The notes under the pieces were generated by a model, which was not told where the DNA came from, made no database searches, and saw only the letters and a program-made list of their open reading frames with translations. The translations under genes and the position numbers were made by a program. From the NCBI GenBank assembly GCA_029194665.1, contig JARFXO010000004.1:310001-374000 (forward strand): a DNA stretch of 64,000 nt, in the 5' to 3' direction. Below, in pieces: positions 46,106-53,629 of this stretch (position 1 is the stretch's first letter; every line of letters starts with the position of its first letter). The DNA is from Nitrospira sp. Lineage in GTDB: Bacteria; Nitrospirota; Nitrospiria; Nitrospirales; Nitrospiraceae.

Positions 46106-46729
46106 ATGAGTGAAGTCGCACAACTACAATTGATCTCTCTCGGTATTGTCGGATTCGGGATACTAATCCTTCTTTTCATCAGAGCCACTTTCCTCCGAGT
46201 CACGGGATTTGTTGCCATCGTGCTTGGGTTGTTTTCGCTCACGTGCCTCGCAGTGCCGCAGATGGCCTCTCTCCCTCCGGCTGAGGAAAAGATCGACATC
46301 GCCAGTATCAAGACCCCGACCGATATCGCGGCCATCGGGCAGACAGTGTTCTTCAGCAAAGGCCAATGTGCACTGTGTCATTCCATCGGCCCGAGTGAAT
46401 CGGCCCGTTGCCCGGATTTGAAGGGAATCGGTGCAAAATTGAGCCGGGGATTCCTCTATGAAAGTTTGACGGATCCGCAGGCCTTCGTGTATCACGACTA
46501 TCGGCATGGAGGGGTGCCGAAGGAATATCCGGCCACGATGCCCGCTATCAACAAGGATCCGATCGGCCTCTCGAAGAATGAAATTTTGGCCGTCATCGCG
46601 TTTCTACAACAGATGAGCGGGGAGCCGATCTCCATCAGCGCATCGGAACTCGAAATTCCGGGCCAGGCCCCATCAGCTCCAGTCAAAGCAGCCGAATCCG
46701 CACTTGTAGCCGACGCACACACGCACTAG
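46106..46729 (+). CDS. Membrane-anchored monoheme cytochrome c
   Basis: 207 residues. Two N-terminal helices (IVGFGILILLFIRATF and FVAIVLGLFSLTCLAV) are followed by one class I cytochrome domain with CALCH near residue 91 and ATMPAINKD as a probable Met ligand. The tail is Ala/Pro-rich. It ends 10 bp before the next cytochrome gene, consistent with one operon. Confidence 0.85.
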   Translation: MSEVAQLQLISLGIVGFGILILLFIRATFLRVTGFVAIVLGLFSLTCLAVPQMASLPPAEEKIDIASIKTPTDIAAIGQTVFFSKGQCALCHSIGPSESARCPDLKGIGAKLSRGFLYESLTDPQAFVYHDYRHGGVPKEYPATMPAINKDPIGLSKNEILAVIAFLQQMSGEPISISASELEIPGQAPSAPVKAAESALVADAHTH

Positions 46730-46739
46730 GGAGGAACGT

Positions 46740-47456
46740 ATGGGCGCGTTAGGTAAGCCGATCATCCTCATGGTAGCCATGTACTTGTTCTTGAAGTTTG
46801 TGCTGCCGAACATACCGGGCTCGGCGCCCCTTCCTTCCAGCTTGATTTTCCTCTACCTCCTCCTGACTGCCTCGGGTATCGTGATCTACGAAACATTGAG
46901 TGGAGAATCAAAAGATGCCTTCTGGGGACCGATGCAACGGTTCTTGACGGGAGAGGGTAGCGGAGGCTTGCAAGTGCTTCGCTACGGTGTCCTCATTCTG
47001 TTTCCTCTGCTGGTGGGGTGGGAAACGTATGGCAGCACAGCATCGAGCGATCTTCCACCGACGGAGGGCAGAACGATTCATCCTGCACCGCCTGGGGAGT
47101 ACACAGGGCTGTCGAATCCTGTTCCCAAAACCCCTGAAAATATCATGCAGGGGAAGGGGTTCTACGCGGCCTTTTGCTCTCCTTGCCATGGTGGAAACTT
47201 CGATGGAAAAGGACCAGCCGCCCGCGGCTTCAACCCTCCTCCCGCCAATTTTGCCGATCCAACCACGATCGCGATGCTGCAAGAAAGCTATTTGTTCTGG
47301 CGCATTAAAAAAGGTGGCGTCGGACTCCCGATCGAAGGGGCGCCATGGAAGTCCGCCATGCCCCGTTGGGAAGTGGAATTGCCGGACGAATGGATTTGGA
47401 AGATCATCATGGGCGAATACGATGGGGCGCATCAATCTCCACGAACCTGGGAATAA
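46740..47456 (+). CDS. Membrane-anchored monoheme cytochrome c
   Basis: 238 residues with three N-terminal hydrophobic segments (about residues 6-22, 32-50 and 78-94) and a periplasmic class I domain with CSPCH near residue 145. SAMPRWEVEL gives the likely Met ligand. GGAGG is immediately upstream of the ATG. The fold resembles the cytochrome at 37603 (both end with a W-rich Met region). It would hand electrons from the bc core to soluble acceptors. Confidence 0.85.
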   Translation: MGALGKPIILMVAMYLFLKFVLPNIPGSAPLPSSLIFLYLLLTASGIVIYETLSGESKDAFWGPMQRFLTGEGSGGLQVLRYGVLILFPLLVGWETYGSTASSDLPPTEGRTIHPAPPGEYTGLSNPVPKTPENIMQGKGFYAAFCSPCHGGNFDGKGPAARGFNPPPANFADPTTIAMLQESYLFWRIKKGGVGLPIEGAPWKSAMPRWEVELPDEWIWKIIMGEYDGAHQSPRTWE

Positions 47457-47507
47457 AGGAGAGGAACAGCGCGAGAGAGTGAGTGGTGTAGAGAGAACGA
47501 GGCCAGC

Positions 47508-48335
47508 ATGAAGCCGGTGAATCATATGATGAAGCAGGTTCTGTGGGGTGGAGCGGCCGTAATTGTGACCCTGGTCCTCTACGGAGCACCGTTCAGCTTT
47601 GCCCAAGAGAGCGTGGCGGTTCGAGCCGCGCTCGTGACCGGCGGGCTGCCCCTTGACGATCCGAACGCCGCAGCCTGGAGCAGTGTGGCACCGGCCTCCT
47701 TCCCAATGTCGCCACAGGTGCATTGGCCGAACCGGATTCAAGAAGTCACAGTCAAAGACGTGTCCGTGCGCGCGCTGCACGATGGGAAACAGGTCGTTTT
47801 TCTTCTGGAATATGCCGATCCCACTCAAGATCCGGACGATGGCGCGGCGCTCGAGTTCATGGTTGGGGACAAGAAGGCACATTTTGCCCATGGACAACCG
47901 ATGCTGCAGGTGGAAGGTGGACCGGTCAACATTTGGTTTTGGAAGAATAAGGCGAACAAGGCCGTCGATATGAGTGCGAAAGGATTCGGCACATTGAAGC
48001 CGCAAGTGCATCAAGACGTGAACGCAAAAGCCGCCTACTCAAACGGCAAGTGGAAGATAGTCTTTTCCCGCAATCTCTCGAACGAACATCCCGATGAAGA
48101 TGTTCAAATTACACCGGGGCAATTTATCAGCATCGCCTTTGCGGTGTGGGACGGCCGAAAAGATGCCGCGGGTGAGTTGGTCGAAAAGGGATCTCAAAAA
48201 GCCGTCTCGTCCTGGTGGTATTTCCGAGCCGATGCGCCGCCGGACTATTCCAGCTATATGTATGCGGCGGTAGCCGTTGCATTGGCCTTGGGGTTTCAGT
48301 TTGTCTTGATCAGAAAACTCAAGAAAGGGCAGTGA
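47508..48335 (+). CDS. Ethylbenzene-dehydrogenase-type heme b domain protein
   Basis: 275 residues. A signal peptide (VLWGGAAVIVTLVLYGAPFSFA) precedes a beta-sandwich with VKDVSVRALHDGKQVVFLLEY and the late FISIAFAVWDGRKDAAGE segment, the signature of the EB_dh / gamma-subunit domain that binds heme b in DMSO-reductase-family dehydrogenases and in nitrite oxidoreductase-like gamma subunits. A single C-terminal helix (MYAAVAVALALGFQFVLIRK) anchors it. It probably relays electrons between periplasmic donors and the cluster. The heme ligands (Met and Lys in relatives) cannot be fixed here. Confidence 0.8.
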   Translation: MKPVNHMMKQVLWGGAAVIVTLVLYGAPFSFAQESVAVRAALVTGGLPLDDPNAAAWSSVAPASFPMSPQVHWPNRIQEVTVKDVSVRALHDGKQVVFLLEYADPTQDPDDGAALEFMVGDKKAHFAHGQPMLQVEGGPVNIWFWKNKANKAVDMSAKGFGTLKPQVHQDVNAKAAYSNGKWKIVFSRNLSNEHPDEDVQITPGQFISIAFAVWDGRKDAAGELVEKGSQKAVSSWWYFRADAPPDYSSYMYAAVAVALALGFQFVLIRKLKKGQ

Positions 48336-48337
48336 GC

Positions 48338-49363
48338 ATGAAGGCGGCACGGCTGGGTGTCATTGGGTTGGTGGTTGGGGTAGTGGGGGGCGCGACCTTG
48401 ATCACGGGAGGGTGCGCGAACGAGCAAGAGAAGCGGGGACACGAGCTCTATACTCACTATTGCAGTGACTGTCATGGTGAGAGCGGTAAGCAAAACCAAG
48501 GGTTTAATTGGTCCGCCATGCCGGATCCGAAACCGAAAGATCTGTCCAACAAATCCGAAATGGGGACGTTCAAGGACGAGGACCTCTTCAGTACGATTTC
48601 ACGCGACATGTTGGACACGAGCGAGGAGGGCGGCGATCCGATCGGAGACGACGACTTTGCGGTTCCGACGATGCCGACGTTCAAATATACGTTGTCCGAG
48701 GATGAAATTTGGGCGATCGTCGGACACGTCCGCACGTTGCACGGGATGAAGATGGAATTCAATGTCGCGGGGCGCAAGACCGTGCTTGAAGAAGGGCTGA
48801 AGGCAGCCCAGGCTAAGTTTGAGCAGACCAAGCAGGCCTATGAAGCGGCAGAGAAGAAAGCGAGCGACGAAGCCGAGCGGAAGAGTGAGCAGTTGAAGAA
48901 AGATGTGGACGTAGACGAATCCGCCTATGCGGCTGAACAAGCGGCGATGGTGCAAGCCAAGAAAGAGATGGATGCGGCACAGGTTGCACTCAACAACTTC
49001 TCCACCAGGCCGGGCAAGGGGGTCAGTATCCCAAGACCGGATCTGACGGTCAAGCCCGCGGAAGCTGCAAAATTGGCCGATCGTGGGAAAAGACTCTACG
49101 AAAATAAGTATGGTTGTAACGGGTGCCACAATCTTGCCGGTGAAGGCGGCAAGATCGGCCCTGCCTTGGATCGAGCAGGATTTCGGCTGAACGCGACCTG
49201 GATCTACCGCTGGCTGAAAAATCCTCAGGCTATGGATACACACACGCGTATGCCGGCATTGGGATTGAATGACGCGGACGCAAAGGCCGTGACCCTGTAT
49301 GTCGCCACGTTACGTGCACCCAAGGCGGAGCCTGTCGTGCAGAAGCCGACCGAAAAGCCTTAG
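48338..49363 (+). CDS. Diheme c-type cytochrome lipoprotein with coiled-coil linker
   Basis: 341 residues from ATG 48338 (GAAAGGG upstream); a longer frame to 48215 overlaps the previous gene. The lipobox GGCANE marks a lipid-anchored periplasmic protein. Two cytochrome domains, CSDCH near residue 45 and CNGCH near residue 262, are joined by a charged coiled-coil (about residues 155-225). It closes the operon; a TIR-bounded repeat starts two bases before its stop ends. It adds two hemes to the complex. Confidence 0.85.
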   Translation: MKAARLGVIGLVVGVVGGATLITGGCANEQEKRGHELYTHYCSDCHGESGKQNQGFNWSAMPDPKPKDLSNKSEMGTFKDEDLFSTISRDMLDTSEEGGDPIGDDDFAVPTMPTFKYTLSEDEIWAIVGHVRTLHGMKMEFNVAGRKTVLEEGLKAAQAKFEQTKQAYEAAEKKASDEAERKSEQLKKDVDVDESAYAAEQAAMVQAKKEMDAAQVALNNFSTRPGKGVSIPRPDLTVKPAEAAKLADRGKRLYENKYGCNGCHNLAGEGGKIGPALDRAGFRLNATWIYRWLKNPQAMDTHTRMPALGLNDADAKAVTLYVATLRAPKAEPVVQKPTEKP

Positions 49364-49804
49364 CAGGCTGCGGAAAAATTGGGTGATGTCAAAAATATGG
49401 ACGGGAGTCTCCGTCAAACTCATTTCGGGCTCCTCAATAAGACGGTTGATCTCACCCTCTGACCCCTGGCGCGCGCAGACGCGCCGCTCCACAAGCAAGG
49501 CCGCAGCGCGATCCGCGGTGCGACGAATAAGGAGACGCAGGGCGCGATGAACAGAGATCGCCATGTCTGTGCGAGTCGCAGAGTTGACAGTGTCACCTGA
49601 TCCCCAGGGTCTAAAGGCGAGGCGTATTCTTTTCACCCACCTCCCCCGAGCGGGTAGAGCAGCTCTCTCGCGGTTCGGTACGTTACCCCGCTGAAGTTCA
49701 CGCCGCGCCGAATAAGGCACGGCACGCCCGTGAACGCAGCCGAGATGGTAGGACGGCTGTGTCCCCCGGGAATGCCAGAGGAGGATTTTTGTAAGCAGCC
49801 TGCT
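49362..49804. repeat. TIR-bounded non-coding element, 443 bp
   Basis: It begins AGCAGGCTGC and closes with GCAGCCTGCT, perfect ten-base inverted termini followed by partly matching T/A-rich tips (GGAAAAATT against GGATTTTTGTAA). The left tip overlaps the stop codon TAG of the diheme cytochrome gene. Internally there are RCGCGCAGACGCG-type palindromes and a GGCGAGGCGTA...GGTACGTTA motif that is also in the 1770-1937 element. It carries no gene. It probably belongs to a family of MITE-like repeats. Confidence 0.75.
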
Positions 49805-49898
49805 ACCGTTCTGAGTCTGAAGTGAGTTGGATAGGTCCAGCTGGTCGAGTGGTCGTCAATCAAACAATTGGTTGTGAAAATTATAATGTGAACTTCAA

Positions 49899-49914
49899 CC
49901 CCACGATAGTGGGG
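49899..49914. promoter_or_regulatory. Small perfect palindrome upstream of the tyrosinase pair
   Basis: CCCCAC pairs with GTGGGG across GATA, after an A+T-rich stretch (AATTATAATG). A protein-binding operator or weak hairpin is possible. It is about 210 bp from the next start. Confidence 0.35.
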
Positions 49915-50124
49915 TCATTCAACCCTAGTTAACGAAAGCGCATCCATGCTAAGCATGAAGGGCCATTTGGCTCTTGATATTTGCTCGGCTAACAGATTCT
50001 GACAGCAACAGCACCTCCCCTGGCAGCTGGCAGAGTAACGTTGGAGCGACGAGTGGGAATTTCGACATTGCGCTGGGCACGTCCTTCACGATCGAGCCCT
50101 TTGCATGAACAGGGAGTACAGATT

Positions 50125-50691
50125 TTGCGCCTCGCAATCATGGTCATGCTGACGATCACAATACACGCCGCCGCTCCTGGACTATCGGAAGCGTGTCTTG
50201 GTGGTCGGGAAGGAGATGCAGGTTTGAGTCCAGGTAGCACATTGCTCGAGTCAGCGTTGCAAGGACCGATCATGCTTCGCGCTGAAGGGGTCCGTATCGT
50301 GCTGCGTCCACCACAAGATCTCGCACGGCTCGCGCCAGGCGAATTGCTACGCCGGGCAGTTGTAAGTCGGCGCCTGATTTTGCTGCTGTGCGACCTCCGC
50401 GCTGCGGAGACTCCCGAAACGTTGTTCAGTATCTACCTCAACCTGCTGGAACGGGCTGACCAGGCCTCGCGCGCGAGTCACTTACTCGCTCAATTCAACT
50501 TCTTCTCGGCGGTACGGCCCGGTGACACGACAATGCCCGTCTGGCAGAGCTTTGACATCACTCATGCGGTCGGCACATTGGCCGAGCAGGGTGTGCTCGA
50601 TACGGAGGCTACCCTGACCATCTTGGCGGCGCGGACGTTTGATCCCGAATCCCGGCCGAGCGTCGGGCAGATCGCAATCGTCCAGCAGTAA
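50125..50691 (+). CDS. Exported protein resembling a polyphenol-oxidase C-terminal domain
   Basis: 188 residues from TTG 50125, supported by GGGAG nine bases upstream and by a signal peptide right after it (LAIMVMLTITIHAAAPGLSEA); the frame is open further upstream to 50041. The mature part, with ETLFSIYLNLLE, LAQFNFFSAV, SFDITHAVGTL and LTILAART, follows the KFDV-domain layout of plant polyphenol oxidases and resembles the last 110 residues of the tyrosinase encoded 36 bp downstream. It could act as a separate shield or copper-loading partner; that is inference. Confidence 0.65.
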   Translation: MRLAIMVMLTITIHAAAPGLSEACLGGREGDAGLSPGSTLLESALQGPIMLRAEGVRIVLRPPQDLARLAPGELLRRAVVSRRLILLLCDLRAAETPETLFSIYLNLLERADQASRASHLLAQFNFFSAVRPGDTTMPVWQSFDITHAVGTLAEQGVLDTEATLTILAARTFDPESRPSVGQIAIVQQ

Positions 50692-50726
50692 TGTTTCTGT
50701 TTGTTTAGATATAGGAGGGAATACCA

Positions 50727-52361
50727 GTGAGCTCTTTAGACCGTCGGACATTCCTCAAGGCCGTCGCAGCAATCCCATTTGCTGTATGGTTAAAACAAAA
50801 TGCCCTCGCTCAAACGAGTCCTTCATTCGTACGTTACAACGTGAACAGCTCGCAGGGACAGGCGATGTTGGCAATCTATGCGGAGGGTGTCTCTAAAATG
50901 AAAGCTCTATTTGAGAGCGACCCCCTCAGCTGGACGTTCCAGTGGTATATCCATGCGGTGCGCGGCGATCGTACTAAGACGGCGGAGCTCAACCGGATCT
51001 ATCCCGCGGCCGCAGGACCAGAACAGGTGCTGGCAAGCACCGTCTGGAGCACCTGCCTGGCACACTTCGACAGCACCAAGCGGTCGTTCTTCCTCCCATG
51101 GCATCGCATGTACCTCCTCTGGTTTGAGAGGATCATACGCAAACTCACGAACCAACCCCAGTTTACTTTGCCCTACTGGGACTATTCGGAAGCAGGACCA
51201 ACGCATGGGATCATCCCAGAAGCGTTTCGAGCATCGACTAGTTCGCTATTCATGCCAAACCGAAACTCATCGGTCAACGCAGGCAACCCAATCGACGCAG
51301 CAAGTCCTGGATCGCTCGACACGACAGCCCTTTCCCAGTGCAGCTACGATCAGCAAGGCGCAATCCCGGGGTTTTGCCGAATGCTCGATTCTGGACTACA
51401 CGGAAATGTGCATGTCCTCGTCGGCAACAGGACAAACATGGGGTCAATACCCTGGGCAGCGCGGGACCCAATCTTTTGGCTGCACCATTGCAACATCGAT
51501 CGGTTGTGGGCAAGCTGGAATAAAGGTGGCCGTAAGAACCCAAGCAGTACAGCGTTTCTTAACACGACATTTACCTTCGCCGACGACAAGGGACAACAGG
51601 TGGTGGGGAAGGTGAGCGAGATGCTTTCCATTTTGCGTCTGGGCTACAACTACAGCTATTACAACCCGGTGCCATCGTGTCAGCAGCCAAGCACGGCCCA
51701 GACAAAATCGGAGCCACTCACGGCCCAGACAAGATCGGAGCTAAGCACAGCTCAGGAAGAATTGGACTCGCGCACGGCTCAGGAAGAATTGGAGCCACGC
51801 ACGGCTCAGGAAGAATCGGAGCCAAGCATGGCTCCGGAAGAATCGGAGCCACGCACGGCCCGGGAAGAATTGATGCGAAAAGCCACGCGCGTGCTTGCTG
51901 CTGCTGCGCCTGTGCGGCTTGCGTCCGAGCATGTACGGGCCCAGCTGATGCCCGATGCGTCTGATGCCCCTGGGGCTGAAAGGGCTTTCGACAGGCGGAT
52001 ACGTAAATTGGCGCCGAGTACAGGCGTGTACCTCATTCTTTCCAATCTGCAAACAGTCGCACAGCCGAACGTCCTCTATGATGTGTACCTCGCGCCCTCC
52101 GAGGAGGCAGCGGCAAAACCACATGCGAGGCGCCGAGTCGGAACAATTAATTTCTTTGACGCCGAGAGCCATGGTGAGCACGCTCAATCCGGCGCAAACG
52201 ACGAACGCTTCATCAGCCTCGAGGTTACGGGCCGCGTACGTCGCTTGCAATTGGAAGGGCGGTTCAAGAAGGCCGAACCATCGGTGATCCTCGTTCCCGC
52301 AGGTGAGCCCGCACCCGACGCGACACCTATTATTGGGTCGATGGAACTCGTAGTCCAGTAG
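50727..52361 (+). CDS. Tat-exported tyrosinase/polyphenol oxidase
   Basis: 544 residues. The N-terminus DRRTFLKAVAAIPFA is a twin-arginine signal. The type 3 copper centre is complete by motif: CuA from His in YIHAVRG, CLAHFD and FFLPWHRMYLLWFE, and CuB from HGNVHVLVGN and DPIFWLHHCNIDRLW. A nine-residue tandem repeat linker (encoded 51693-51875) joins it to a C-terminal polyphenol-oxidase-like domain (YLILSNLQTV, VLYDVYLAPSE, INFFDAE). It would oxidise phenols in the periplasm, perhaps to make melanin. The upstream gene encodes a domain like its own C-terminus. Confidence 0.92.
   Translation: MSSLDRRTFLKAVAAIPFAVWLKQNALAQTSPSFVRYNVNSSQGQAMLAIYAEGVSKMKALFESDPLSWTFQWYIHAVRGDRTKTAELNRIYPAAAGPEQVLASTVWSTCLAHFDSTKRSFFLPWHRMYLLWFERIIRKLTNQPQFTLPYWDYSEAGPTHGIIPEAFRASTSSLFMPNRNSSVNAGNPIDAASPGSLDTTALSQCSYDQQGAIPGFCRMLDSGLHGNVHVLVGNRTNMGSIPWAARDPIFWLHHCNIDRLWASWNKGGRKNPSSTAFLNTTFTFADDKGQQVVGKVSEMLSILRLGYNYSYYNPVPSCQQPSTAQTKSEPLTAQTRSELSTAQEELDSRTAQEELEPRTAQEESEPSMAPEESEPRTAREELMRKATRVLAAAAPVRLASEHVRAQLMPDASDAPGAERAFDRRIRKLAPSTGVYLILSNLQTVAQPNVLYDVYLAPSEEAAAKPHARRRVGTINFFDAESHGEHAQSGANDERFISLEVTGRVRRLQLEGRFKKAEPSVILVPAGEPAPDATPIIGSMELVVQ
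51693..51875 (+). repeat. 27-bp tandem repeat coding for the tyrosinase linker
   Basis: About 6.8 copies of a 27-bp unit encode nine-residue repeats of the type T-A-Q-E-E-x-E-P-R. The unit is a multiple of three, so the number may vary without breaking the frame. The first two units (TAQTKSEPL-like) are the most diverged. No other repeat of this kind is in the window. Confidence 0.85.
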
Positions 52362-52444
52362 GCGATCAAAATCACGGGTTCACTCGTGAAGGAATTTGGT
52401 TCGAGTTGAACGTTGGAAAACGATAGATTGGCTGTAAATGTTGC

Positions 52445-52641
52445 TTGCCATCCTTGCGGCGTGTCGTAGGGCCTAGAACATTCTGCGCCCATATGCATCG
52501 GATGCACCACCCGCGTCAATGGGGCAGGTCGGCCATACATCGTGACTCAACGTGGATGGTCCTCGGTCTGTCACGGGGTTGCGCAAGTGCAGAGGCCGAA
52601 GAAAGCCCCTGAGGCCACTGAACTGCGGAAGTTAGGTTAGA
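52445..52641. mobile_element. Solo end of the IS1634-like element
   Basis: About 197 bp match the right-hand end of the IS at 33725-33925 (shared TTGCCATCCTTGCGGCGTG, GGTTGCGC and ACTGCGGAAGTT), with diffuse mutations. Only the start of the transposase and the terminal repeat remain. The tip (GTTAGGTTAGA for GTTGGGCTAGC) reaches into the end of ubiA on the other strand. Confidence 0.8.
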
Positions 52642-53527
52642 CCAGCAGGCCTGCAAGGAGTCCGACGAGTATCGCGAGACCGACCCAGACGTGGCTTCGG
52701 AACATATCAAATGCCTGAGCCTGTGTAACCGGCCTTCGCAGCTGGCCGACCTGGAATAGAAAAAATACCGCCACGCCCAAGAGACCCGCATAGTATGGCC
52801 ATTCCAGCTGGGCGAACCATCCTGCTGCGGTCAAGAACGTCAGCATGATCCCGAACGCTAAGCCCACTCCTCGATGGACGGAAGACCCGAAGTAGAGGGC
52901 GGACGACTTGACTCCAATGCGTCGATCATCCTCCTGATCCTGGATCGCGTAGATTGTGTCATAGGCCAATGCCCATGCGACCGTTGCTCCAAAGAGACAC
53001 CATACCGGTGCATTCAATTGTCCTCGCACCGCAGCCCATGCCATGACCGTTCCCCAGCCAAACGCAATGCCAAGCATGGCTTGAGGGATGTGGATCCATC
53101 GTTTGGAGTATGGGTAGAGGGCTGCGAGAAAGAACGCGATTGGCGCGAGCCAGGTCACGATAGGCCGAAGGAAGAACAGGAGGCTTGCCGCCACGACAAG
53201 GAGTAGGGCCAGTAGTATAGTCGCCTGGCGTCGCGATACCTCACCTGAGGCCAGGGGACGAGTTTTGGTACGAGTGACCTGCTGGTCGAATGATTGATCC
53301 GCCAAATCGTTCATGATCACACCCGCGCTCCGCATTAAGAACGATCCGCCGATGAAAATCGCTAATAGGTGGGCTGGGGGAATTCCGCGGGCGGCCAGTA
53401 CTAACCCCCACATCGTGGGCAGCAGTAGGAGATAGGTACCGGTCTGGTTCGGCAGCCGGATCAATCGGGCAAGAGCAGACCAAGGAATCTCCGAGGAAGC
53501 AGAGGATGATACCGCCGGATTGGACAT
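52637..53527 (-). CDS. ubiA: 4-hydroxybenzoate polyprenyltransferase-type (UbiA family) prenyltransferase
   Basis: 296 residues, about nine membrane helices. The first Asp-rich motif is NDLADQSFDQQVTRTKTRPL (residues about 73-92) and the second is DTIYAIQDQEDDRRIGVKS, which bind the prenyl diphosphate with Mg2+. PYSKRWIHIPQ is typical of UbiA. It attaches a polyprenyl chain to an aromatic acid for quinone synthesis; MenA-like use is not excluded. The stop TAA lies inside the IS remnant, so the insertion may have replaced the original end. Confidence 0.92.
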   Translation of the reverse strand: MSNPAVSSSASSEIPWSALARLIRLPNQTGTYLLLLPTMWGLVLAARGIPPAHLLAIFIGGSFLMRSAGVIMNDLADQSFDQQVTRTKTRPLASGEVSRRQATILLALLLVVAASLLFFLRPIVTWLAPIAFFLAALYPYSKRWIHIPQAMLGIAFGWGTVMAWAAVRGQLNAPVWCLFGATVAWALAYDTIYAIQDQEDDRRIGVKSSALYFGSSVHRGVGLAFGIMLTFLTAAGWFAQLEWPYYAGLLGVAVFFLFQVGQLRRPVTQAQAFDMFRSHVWVGLAILVGLLAGLLV

Positions 53528-53629
53528 GAGGCGACCTTAGCCCAGGGCAAACAGGCTGTCAATGCGTCATCTCCGGTTGTGACGTCCGGGCGAATTCGGT
53601 ATAACCTCAAGGTGAACAAGCTGCAACCC

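Noticed and set aside
51741-52250. Minus-strand frame across the tyrosinase repeat
   Set aside because: The 27-bp unit leaves several frames open; only the tyrosinase frame has a domain on both sides.
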